A DNA stretch of 8,167 bases, taken from the NCBI GenBank assembly GCA_028289725.1, contig JANQOH010000287.1:1-8167 (forward strand). Reading direction: 5' to 3'. This DNA comes from Alphaproteobacteria bacterium. GTDB taxonomy: Bacteria; Pseudomonadota; Alphaproteobacteria; UBA7887. Shown one piece after another: positions 1 to 6,110 of the stretch; position 1 is the stretch's first letter; every line of letters begins with the position of its first letter. The notes beneath the pieces are model-generated. The model ran no database searches and was not told the origin of the DNA. It was given only the letters and a program-made list of their open reading frames with translations. The position numbers and the translations under genes were made by a program.

Positions 1-620
1 CTGTCCGGCGGCAGGGGCGAGAGCGTGAGGCGGCGGCACCGGCTACGCAATGTCGCGAGGACGCGCCCCGGGACATGGCAAACCAGCAAAAGCAGCGCGC
101 GCGGCGGCGGTTCCTCGACGAGCTTCAAGACCGCGTTTGCGGCGTTGCGGTTCATTTCGTCAACCGCGTCGATGATTGCGACACGCCAGCCGCCTTCGGC
201 CGGCGTCAACGCCAAGAAGTCGCGAAGACGCCGCGCGTCACCGACAACGATCTCGTTGCGCACGCGGTCGCTCTTTGAGCGTGGGTCGCGCGTGCGCTCA
301 ATGGTCAGCAAGTCGGCGTGGCCCTCTGCGGCAACGCGTCGGAACACTTCGTTCGCGGGATCGATAAAGAGATCGCTGTCGCCTTCGTCAACCCCGCTCA
401 GGCCCATTAAATCGCCTTGCGCGGCCCCGCCCGCGAGGACGAACCGCGCAAACCGGAAAGCGAGCGTGGCTTTGCCGATTCCGCGCGGCCCGGTGATCAT
501 CCACGCGTGGGCCATCTTCCCGCTTTCGAACGCGCGCCGGAGTTTTCCTTCGGCGATTTCATGTCCGATCAGGTCGGGATTGGCACGCGGCTTGACGGGT
601 TCGGTTGTTTCTTCGGTCAT
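1..620 (-). CDS. holB: DNA polymerase III subunit delta' (HolB), partial, C-terminus outside window
   Basis: Clamp-loader subunit that, with DnaX and HolA, opens the beta sliding clamp and places it on primed DNA. The first 206 codons are visible; the reading frame runs out of the left edge, so the usual C-terminal collar domain is missing. Seen directly: a Walker A motif GPRGIGKAT at residues 44-52, a Walker B-like segment WRVAIIDAVDEMN at 145-157, a following NAANAVLKLVEEPP stretch typical of clamp-loader AAA+ proteins, and the SRC motif at 193-195. The cysteine cluster of the enterobacterial delta' zinc module is absent between Walker A and Walker B; instead there is a long polar and basic insert (about 66-125), which I associate with alphaproteobacterial homologues. 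The ATG at 618-620 overlaps the tmk stop as ATGA, so translation is probably coupled to tmk. The intact Walker A lysine (K50) differs from E. coli delta', whose P-loop is degenerate. Confidence 0.93.
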   Translation of the reverse strand, partial: MTEETTEPVKPRANPDLIGHEIAEGKLRRAFESGKMAHAWMITGPRGIGKATLAFRFARFVLAGGAAQGDLMGLSGVDEGDSDLFIDPANEVFRRVAAEGHADLLTIERTRDPRSKSDRVRNEIVVGDARRLRDFLALTPAEGGWRVAIIDAVDEMNRNAANAVLKLVEEPPPRALLLLVCHVPGRVLATLRSRCRRLTLSPLPPD

Positions 621-1252
621 GTTCGGCTGGCGGCAAACGTCTTGGACACGTGAGCGTGCACAGCCGCCGCGATCGTTTCAACATCGCCGGCGCCATCTAC
701 AACGTGACAGCGTGTGGGGTCTCGCGCGGCAATGTCCAGGAATGCGTCACGCAGCGTCTGGTGAAACGCGGCGTCCATGCGCTCGTAGCGGTCCGCGCCG
801 CCGCGTTCGGCAGCGCGCGCCAGACCCAGCTCAACCGGCAAGTCGAGAATGAATGTGAGATCGGGAGCGAAGTCCCCGAGTACCAGGTCATTTAGGGTCT
901 CGATGGCGGAACGGCCCAGCTTCATGGCATAGCCCTGATAGGCCATCGTGGAGTCGGCGAACCTGTCGCACACCACCCATGTGCCGCGCGCCAACGCTGG
1001 CCAAACCAAGTCGACCATGTGGTTGCGCCGCGCCGCGAAGTGCAGCAGAGCTTCTGTGGTTGCGTCCCACCGATCGACCGCGCCGTCGACAAGCAATGCG
1101 CGGATCGCCTCGGCGGCCTCAGTGCCGCCCGGCTCTCGCGTTACGATGACCTCAAGGCCCGATGCTTCAAGTCGATCCGCCAGCAGTCGGCATTGGGTGG
1201 ACTTGCCGGCCCCTTCACCGCCTTCGAACGTGATGAATTTGCCCGCGGCCAT
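617..1252 (-). CDS. tmk: Thymidylate kinase (dTMP kinase)
   Basis: Phosphorylates dTMP to dTDP with ATP, the step that feeds dTTP synthesis; cytoplasmic. The 211 residues match the usual family length. Visible motifs: P-loop GGEGAGKST at residues 11-19, the TREPGGT segment at 38-44 that contacts the substrate, the DRF motif at 97-99 followed by DSTMAYQG at 101-108, and a lid-like basic/acidic stretch RAAERGGADRYERMD around 145-159. The ATG at 1250-1252 gives the canonical N-terminus just before the first beta strand and P-loop. No convincing Shine-Dalgarno sequence precedes it; it lies 30 bases after the dacC stop, so it probably relies on upstream translation. Its TGA overlaps the holB ATG by four bases. 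The placement between a wall carboxypeptidase gene and holB is a gene order I recognise from alphaproteobacteria. Confidence 0.97.
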   Translation of the reverse strand: MAAGKFITFEGGEGAGKSTQCRLLADRLEASGLEVIVTREPGGTEAAEAIRALLVDGAVDRWDATTEALLHFAARRNHMVDLVWPALARGTWVVCDRFADSTMAYQGYAMKLGRSAIETLNDLVLGDFAPDLTFILDLPVELGLARAAERGGADRYERMDAAFHQTLRDAFLDIAARDPTRCHVVDGAGDVETIAAAVHAHVSKTFAASRT

Positions 1253-1282
1253 GCTTTGTTGTTGGCAGCGTGTGACTCGCCG

Positions 1283-2449
1283 CTAGCGTCCGAGAGATCC
1301 GAACACGCTGTAGGTCGCCGCGGACCAAAGGCGGCCGACGATGCCTTGCTGCTCGACCGCAGTGCCCGCTTTGAGCGGCAACTCGATCGTGTCCATGTCG
1401 GGAGCGCTGATGATGAGTGTGGCGATTTCGGCGCCTTGCTCGATCGGTGCCGGCACCGGCGCATCCATCACGACTTTCACCGACATTTCTTTTCGCGACT
1501 CGCGACTCATCGTGATTGTGAAATCGTCATCAAGGACCAACGGGACTTGTGAATCGACGCCCAGCCAAACGTCGGCGCTTTCGATCGCTTCGCCTCCCTT
1601 AAACAGCGTGTAATTCTTGGTTTCGCGAAATCCCCAGGCGAGAATGCGCTCGGCCTCGCTGGAACGCGCCTGAACCGAGTCCAAGCCGGTGATCACGAGA
1701 ATAAGTCGGCGTCCATTGCGCTCGGCCGTTGCGGTCAGGCCGTAGCCCGCCTCTTCCGTGTGTCCCGTCTTCATGCCATCGGCGCCAATGTTTTTGTACA
1801 GCAGAGGATTTCGGTTCCCCTGCTTAATCTCGTGGTAAGTGAACTCCAGCTCGGCGAAATAGGGGAAATATTCGGGGAAATCGACAATCAAACGGTGTGT
1901 CAGCGTTGCAAGATCACGCGCGCTCATAAAGTGGCCGGGATCCGGCCAACCGGTCGAATTGGTGAAACTCGAATTGGTCAATCCGATCTCACGCCCGCGC
2001 TCGGTCATTGCTTCGGCAAATGCCTCTTCGCTGCCCGACAAGCCCTCAGCCACAACGATGCAGGCGTCATTGCCCGATTGCACAACAATGCCGCGGATCA
2101 AATCTTCGACCGACACATTGCTGTTCACTTCAACGAACATTTTTGATCCGCCCATGCGCCAAGCTTTTTCGCTCACGCTCATCGTATCGTCGAGCGAGAG
2201 CGCGCCTTCCTTGAGCCGCTCAAAAAGCATGTAGATCGTCATCAATTTGCTCATTGATGCGGGCGGCGCCGGTTTGTCCGCATCCTTGTTGAGAATGACT
2301 GATCCGGTTTCCGCGTCGATCAAGATGACCTCTCGCGCCGCGGTATCGAACGCGACAGCGGAATGGACCCAGACGGTCATACCGATGGCGGAGAGCAAGA
2401 TGACTGTAGCGAGGGCGCGGCTACACACGCGCGTGAAGGGGTAAGTCAT
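1283..2449 (-). CDS. dacC: D-alanyl-D-alanine carboxypeptidase, PBP5/6 class (DacC/DacF-like)
   Basis: Periplasmic serine peptidase (family S11) that removes the terminal D-alanine from peptidoglycan pentapeptides. With the ATG at 2447-2449 it has 388 residues: a signal peptide (about 1-33, cleavage after AVA before FDTAA), then the three penicillin-binding motifs SMSK at 65-68 (nucleophile S65, K68), SGN at 125-127 and KTG at 227-229. A beta-rich PBP5 C-terminal domain follows from about 280, ending in a short segment (SAATYSVFGSLGR) that could be a weak membrane-associating tail. Start choice: a GGTAGA lies nine bases before this ATG and the signal peptide begins immediately. A GTG at 2501-2503 is in frame, adds 18 residues and overlaps the rlpA stop as GTGA, but its GGAG is directly adjacent to the start codon, too close to work normally. 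The protein is surely a D,D-carboxypeptidase; the choice of symbol among dacA/C/D/F is less certain. Confidence 0.95.
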   Translation of the reverse strand: MTYPFTRVCSRALATVILLSAIGMTVWVHSAVAFDTAAREVILIDAETGSVILNKDADKPAPPASMSKLMTIYMLFERLKEGALSLDDTMSVSEKAWRMGGSKMFVEVNSNVSVEDLIRGIVVQSGNDACIVVAEGLSGSEEAFAEAMTERGREIGLTNSSFTNSTGWPDPGHFMSARDLATLTHRLIVDFPEYFPYFAELEFTYHEIKQGNRNPLLYKNIGADGMKTGHTEEAGYGLTATAERNGRRLILVITGLDSVQARSSEAERILAWGFRETKNYTLFKGGEAIESADVWLGVDSQVPLVLDDDFTITMSRESRKEMSVKVVMDAPVPAPIEQGAEIATLIISAPDMDTIELPLKAGTAVEQQGIVGRLWSAATYSVFGSLGR

Positions 2450-2499
2450 GGCTGCGAATCTACCATCGATGTCCGTTGGCGAACAGCGACGCCGGGGTA

Positions 2500-3612
2500 T
2501 CACTCCACGACTAAACGGGCGTGGTCGTGACCGGCGTCAACAATTTGGGACAGCAAATCCTCGGCATCCGCCGTGTCATACACCGGACCCAATCGGACGC
2601 GATAAAAGGTCTTGCCGTCAACCGTTGCCGGTTTGATTTCGGTCGGTCCGAACTGCACGAATTGCCGACGCAAAGCACGTGCATTGTCTTGATTCCGAAA
2701 AGCACCGCCTTGCACATATAAGGCGCGCGGCGCGGGTATTGTTGGAGCTGCGGCGACAACCGGCATTGCGGCTGGCGCATTCGTCGCTGGAGGCGGCGCG
2801 GCGACCGCTTTGACAGGCGTAGTCGCGGGCGCGGGCACTGGTGCCGGCGCGTTTGCCGCAGCTGCGGGAACCGGACCAGTTTCGCGCGCCAAAACCGGCC
2901 GAACCATTGCCGGACCCTTGTTCGAAAGTTTGGCGCCGGGCGGCGGCGCGGCGCGTTGCATGCTCACGCCGGCAACTGGATCAACGCCGACCGGTTGAGT
3001 GGCGCCCCCGGATGGGTAAGTTGGCGGCACACCCACGCCGTCACCCTGGATCAGGGCGGCGGATTGAATGTTCGCGTCCGTCCGGTGATTTATGATTTCC
3101 ACTCTGACTTTGGCGGTCCCCTGCTGGGCGAAACCCAAGAGCTGCGCCGCGCGGCGCGACACATCAATAATGCGATTTTTCACGAACGGGCCACGGTCAT
3201 TGACAGTCAGAATAAGCGACCGCCCATTCTCCATATTGGTGACCCGAACCTTGCTCGGCATCGGCAGCGTCGTGTGCGCAGCCGTGAGCGCATTCATGTC
3301 GTAGACATCGCCGTTGGCAGTTGGCTTTCCGTGGAAATCCGCGCCGTACCATGAGGCGATGCCGACACGGTTATAATCCGGATCGACACGCGGAAAATAG
3401 GTTGTACCGTTGACTTGATAGGGCTTGCCGACTTTGTACTTGCCGCCGCTTCCGGCCGGGGTTTCTCGCGCGGTGTTGGCCGGCGTGGCCACTGATTTCA
3501 CAACATGGGCGGCCAACTGTGTTTCGCTGCAACCGGTGACGCCAGCTAACGCCGCCAACGCGCCGAGTGCGGCAACGACGCGTATGCTGTGACCTACACG
3601 GCAACCTCGCAT
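2500..3612 (-). CDS. rlpA: Septal ring lytic transglycosylase RlpA, lipoprotein with SPOR domain
   Basis: Outer-membrane lipoprotein that cleaves peptidoglycan glycan strands lacking stem peptides (shown for the Pseudomonas aeruginosa protein) and is brought to the division site by its SPOR domain. The 370 residues show a lipoprotein signal ending in VTGC (lipidated C28), the double-psi beta-barrel domain at about 82-165 (GIASWYGADFHG at 84-95, MNALTAAH at 106-113, VNDRGPF at 137-143), a Pro/Ala-rich linker at roughly 200-293, and a SPOR domain at about 294-370 (starts ALYVQGGAF). H113 and D139 align with the P. aeruginosa active-site His and Asp; the position of its Glu is Asp (D102). Start: ATG at 3610-3612 has a strong GGGGAGGTGA eight bases upstream and puts the signal peptide at the N-terminus; an in-frame upstream extension to 3711 lacks these. 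The gene follows mltB by 124 bases and runs into dacC. Confidence 0.95.
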   Translation of the reverse strand: MRGCRVGHSIRVVAALGALAALAGVTGCSETQLAAHVVKSVATPANTARETPAGSGGKYKVGKPYQVNGTTYFPRVDPDYNRVGIASWYGADFHGKPTANGDVYDMNALTAAHTTLPMPSKVRVTNMENGRSLILTVNDRGPFVKNRIIDVSRRAAQLLGFAQQGTAKVRVEIINHRTDANIQSAALIQGDGVGVPPTYPSGGATQPVGVDPVAGVSMQRAAPPPGAKLSNKGPAMVRPVLARETGPVPAAAANAPAPVPAPATTPVKAVAAPPPATNAPAAMPVVAAAPTIPAPRALYVQGGAFRNQDNARALRRQFVQFGPTEIKPATVDGKTFYRVRLGPVYDTADAEDLLSQIVDAGHDHARLVVE

Positions 3613-3626
3613 CAGCCTAGTCACCT
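3613..3626 (-). promoter_or_regulatory. Strong Shine-Dalgarno sequence of rlpA
   Basis: Read on the minus strand, GGGGAGGTGA sits eight bases before the ATG at 3610-3612. It is the best ribosome binding site in the window and decides the rlpA start against a 33-residue longer reading frame. Coordinates include part of the spacer. Confidence 0.8.
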
Positions 3627-3673
3627 CCCCGCCAATTCCCCGTGATGAAAGCCGCCGCCGTTCCGAATGTCCA

Positions 3674-3711
3674 GTGCCAATGCGTATGAATTGGATAGAT
3701 ATGTTTGGCAC
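3674..3711. repeat. Inverted repeat GTGCCAA/TTGGCAC in the mltB-rlpA gap
   Basis: GTGCCAA at 3674-3680 and TTGGCAC at 3705-3711 are perfect 7-base inverted copies separated by 24 bases of AT-richer sequence. The repeat lies 62 bases upstream of the rlpA start. It could be a loose hairpin in a read-through mltB-rlpA transcript or a site bound by a regulator upstream of an rlpA promoter. There is no T-run after it in the direction of transcription, so it is not a standard intrinsic terminator. Two 7-base arms over this distance can also arise by chance. Confidence 0.3.
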
Positions 3712-3718
3712 CTACTCA

Positions 3719-3750
3719 TAATCGCGCGGGACATCTTTACGGCGCGATCA
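3719..3750 (-). repeat. Hairpin spanning the mltB stop codon
   Basis: ATCGCGC at 3721-3727 and GCGCGAT at 3742-3748 are perfect inverted copies; with one G-U and one U-A pair the RNA stem could reach nine base pairs, with a 14-base loop that contains the TAA stop at 3737-3739. No U-tract follows on the minus strand, so termination is not clearly indicated. It may protect the mltB 3' end or dampen read-through into rlpA. Confidence 0.35.
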
Positions 3751-4747
3751 TGCTGTCGGACAACCGGCCGACCGCGAGCGCGAAATAGGTCGAGCGGTTC
3801 CATTTCAATGTTGTGCGGAAATTGTCATAGACCATGTAGGCACGGGTGCCCGAACCATCGGGCTGAACGATTGACGCCGGCAGTTGCCGCGTTGGCAGAT
3901 CGGTGCCGTTGAGCCGCCGCACGCCAGCTGACTGCCAGGCGCCAATCGGTTTCACCGTGTCCAATCCGACGAGCGATGGGTCAAAAGAACTTGGCACCCG
4001 GACGGCGCGGCCCCAAGTCTGATCGTCCTTCCAACCGACACTGGCGAGGTAATTCGCGATCGAGGCAAATACATCTTCTTGCGTCGTCCAGATATCGCGC
4101 CGGCCATCGCCGTTTTGGTCGACTGCGTAGCTCAAGAAGCTCGAGGGCATAAACTGGCTTTGACCCATCGCGCCTGCCCACGACCCTTTCATGTCGCTGG
4201 CGGCGATGTGGCCGGCATCAATGATTTTCAATGCGTTCAGCAACTCGCCGCGAAAATAGTCACTTCGACGGCCGTCGTGCGCCAAGGTCGCCAAGGCGGT
4301 AATCACGCCGAAGCCGCCAGTGTTGCGGCCGAAATCTGTCTCGATACCCCACAGAGCCACGATGAAGCGCGGTTGCACGCCATATTGAGCGCCGATCCGA
4401 TTTAGCAGGGGACGATGCCGCTCTAGCCGGGTTCGCGCCGCGTCGATGCGCGATGTTGGCACAACGCGTTCAAGGTACTGGGCGGCCGTGAGCCGTCCCT
4501 CGGGCTGCGAACGGTCAAGCTCGATAATTCGCGCCACCGGTTGCACACCAGTCAGCGCGGCGTTGAGCGTTGGTTCACTGATGCCCGTCGCCTTGGCTTC
4601 GGCACGGAACGCGGCCAGCCATTGATCGAATGCGATTTCTTGTGCTTTCGTGGGCGCGCTGTGCGCGAGCATGCCGACCGTCACACACAGTGCGACCGAC
4701 ACCACAGGCGACAATGCGCCAGCACACCGTGAGAATGCTCTAAGCAT
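3737..4747 (-). CDS. Lytic murein transglycosylase, MltB family (SLT_2)
   Basis: Cleaves the MurNAc-GlcNAc bond of peptidoglycan with formation of 1,6-anhydroMurNAc, in the periplasm. Counting from the ATG at 4745-4747 (336 residues): signal peptide about 1-35 (arginine-containing start, hydrophobic core, cleavage near TKA), an N-terminal helical region, the catalytic segment LWGIETDFG at 132-140 with general acid E136, GAMGQSQFMPSSF at 192-204, a calcium-loop-like DQNGDGRRDIW at 210-220 and a conserved end NRSTYFALAVGRLSD. There is no lipobox and no peptidoglycan-binding domain after the catalytic domain, unlike many alphaproteobacterial relatives that carry one. Start is uncertain: an in-frame TTG at 4805-4807 adds 20 residues and has GAGGA eight bases upstream, whereas the ATG has no visible ribosome binding site; I prefer the ATG because it starts the signal peptide directly and the extension carries two ATA codons. 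Confidence 0.93.
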   Translation of the reverse strand: MLRAFSRCAGALSPVVSVALCVTVGMLAHSAPTKAQEIAFDQWLAAFRAEAKATGISEPTLNAALTGVQPVARIIELDRSQPEGRLTAAQYLERVVPTSRIDAARTRLERHRPLLNRIGAQYGVQPRFIVALWGIETDFGRNTGGFGVITALATLAHDGRRSDYFRGELLNALKIIDAGHIAASDMKGSWAGAMGQSQFMPSSFLSYAVDQNGDGRRDIWTTQEDVFASIANYLASVGWKDDQTWGRAVRVPSSFDPSLVGLDTVKPIGAWQSAGVRRLNGTDLPTRQLPASIVQPDGSGTRAYMVYDNFRTTLKWNRSTYFALAVGRLSDSMIAP

Positions 4748-4807
4748 TCGGTTTATCGAAATCGCCAACCGCGGCGCCGCCCGATCTATCCACCAGGTGC
4801 CGTTCAA

Positions 4808-4924
4808 TTCGTATGTCCTCGACCCAAAGCAACCGAATCATAAAACAAGAAAGCTGATAAAAGGTTGCCGGAATCATAACCGGGCACGGGCCGCGAAAAA
4901 AATTCTGTCTGGGAGAAACCGAGC
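4808..4924. promoter_or_regulatory. Divergent intergenic region with two direct repeats and candidate mltB -10 box
   Basis: This region must hold the start signals for the leftward wall operon and the rightward enolase-superfamily gene. GAATCATAA occurs twice, at 4835-4843 and 4871-4879, exactly 36 bases apart. On the minus strand each copy contains TATGAT, five of six matches to the sigma-70 -10 consensus; the one at 4838-4843 would place a transcription start roughly 20-25 bases before the TTG at 4807. No good -35 hexamer is found at 16-18 bases from either. An A-run (4896-4902) precedes the ribosome binding site of the rightward gene. No promoter for that gene could be named with confidence. 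Confidence 0.35.
4911..4916 (+). promoter_or_regulatory. Ribosome binding site for the GTG-started enolase-superfamily gene
   Basis: GGGAGA lies eight bases before the GTG at 4925-4927. It supports this non-ATG start, which also gives the expected family N-terminus (MKITKIEDLH). Confidence 0.7.
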
Positions 4925-6097
4925 GTGAAAATCACAAAAATAGAAGACCTGCATTGCGACGCCGGCTGGCGCGTTTTGTCATTTTTAAAGATTACCACCG
5001 ACGACGGTATCATCGGCTATTCGGAGTATAACGAAAGTTACGGTGCTAAGGGTCTAACGGGCGTAATTCTGCGCCTTGGCGAGACACTCATTGGCCAAGA
5101 TCCCCGCCCGATTGAGCGAATCACCGCTCTTCTCTACGCACAAACCGTCCAGAATTCCGGAGGCATGGCGCAGCAAGCCATTGCCGCGCTGGAAAACGCG
5201 CTACTCGACATTAAAGCCAAGGCGCTCGGCGTACCGGTCTACGAACTGTTCGGGGGGCCGGTGCGCGATCGCCTTCAACTCTATTGGTCGCATTGCGGCA
5301 CCTATCGCTTGCACCATGCCGACGTCATGGGCACCAAGCCATTGCGCAAGGTCGCCGATTTGGTCGACCTTGGGCGCGAAATTCGGGATCGTGGTTTCAC
5401 GGCTTTGAAGACGAACATATTCTTGTTCGACAGCGATCCGCCGGCGTTGCACATGCCGGGCTTCGGACGCGACCCAGCGCATATGGCGCTTAATGCGGAC
5501 GACCGCATCATCAATGCGCTGAAAGAGCAACTGGCCGCGCTGCGTGAAGGCGCCGGTCCGGATGTCGGCATTCATCTCGACCTGAACTTCAATTTCAAGA
5601 CCGAGGGCTACTTAAAGGTCATGCGGGCGCTCGACGACTTCGGGCTGACATGGTTCGAAATCGACATGTACAACCCGGAAGCCATGCGCCACATGCGCGA
5701 TCAGGTGAAGACGCCGATCGCAAGCTGTGAGTCTTTATTTGGACGTCGCGGATTTCGACGCTTCTTTGAATGCCAGTCCATGGATGTCGCGATCGTCGAC
5801 ATTCCTTGGAACGGGCTAGCGGAAGGCCTCAAAATTGCGGCAATGGCCGAGGCCTATGAGGTCAATGTCGCCCCGCACAATTTCTATGGCCATCTGTCGA
5901 CCTTGATGAGCGCTCATTTCTGCGCCACGGTCCCCAATCTCAGAATTATGGAAATCGATATCGATGACGTGCCGTGGAAGGACGACTTGGTGACGGTTCC
6001 GCCGGTGATCGAGGACGGACATTTGATTGTACCGACCGGCCCAGGGTGGGGTGCCGACGTGAACGAAGAAGCGGTGCGCGCGCATCCGCCGAAATAG
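4925..6097 (+). CDS. Mandelate racemase/muconate lactonizing enzyme family protein (enolase superfamily), substrate unknown
   Basis: Predicted Mg2+-dependent enzyme that removes the proton next to a carboxylate, most likely an acid-sugar dehydratase or epimerase; cytoplasmic. The 390 residues cover a full enzyme: N-terminal capping domain at about 1-125 (ending in LFGGPVRD at 108-115) and a (beta/alpha)7beta barrel. Metal ligands by motif: D219 (HLDLN), E245 (WFEID), E269 (CESLFG). Candidate acid/base residues: K162 in LKTN on the second strand, and a D292-H318 pair (VDIPWNG and APHNFYGH), with E343 near the last strand. Where the mandelate racemase group usually has KxK, this protein reads K162-T-N164. 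A loop of about 28 residues follows it (167-194, with HMPGFGRDP). Close homologues in my memory carry only general names, so I assign no substrate. GTG start, good ribosome binding site, 13 bases from the downstream transporter gene. Confidence 0.9.
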   Translation: MKITKIEDLHCDAGWRVLSFLKITTDDGIIGYSEYNESYGAKGLTGVILRLGETLIGQDPRPIERITALLYAQTVQNSGGMAQQAIAALENALLDIKAKALGVPVYELFGGPVRDRLQLYWSHCGTYRLHHADVMGTKPLRKVADLVDLGREIRDRGFTALKTNIFLFDSDPPALHMPGFGRDPAHMALNADDRIINALKEQLAALREGAGPDVGIHLDLNFNFKTEGYLKVMRALDDFGLTWFEIDMYNPEAMRHMRDQVKTPIASCESLFGRRGFRRFFECQSMDVAIVDIPWNGLAEGLKIAAMAEAYEVNVAPHNFYGHLSTLMSAHFCATVPNLRIMEIDIDDVPWKDDLVTVPPVIEDGHLIVPTGPGWGADVNEEAVRAHPPK

Positions 6098-6110
6098 CCG
6101 GTCGAAGCCG

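Noticed and set aside
25..852. Long plus-strand open frame (275 codons) opposite holB and tmk
   Set aside because: The translation is Arg/Ser/Pro-rich with no recognisable motif, while the opposite strand encodes clear HolB and Tmk motifs in the same bases; GC-rich codon bias makes such shadow frames.
2740..3010. Pro/Ala-rich repetitive stretch as a possible DNA repeat array
   Set aside because: It has no regular repeat unit; it is the low-complexity linker between the barrel and SPOR domains of RlpA, as usual for the family.
3667..3912. Plus-strand frame of 81 codons starting in the mltB-rlpA gap
   Set aside because: Most of it is antisense to the mltB 3' end, no ribosome binding site is seen and the translation has no recognisable features.
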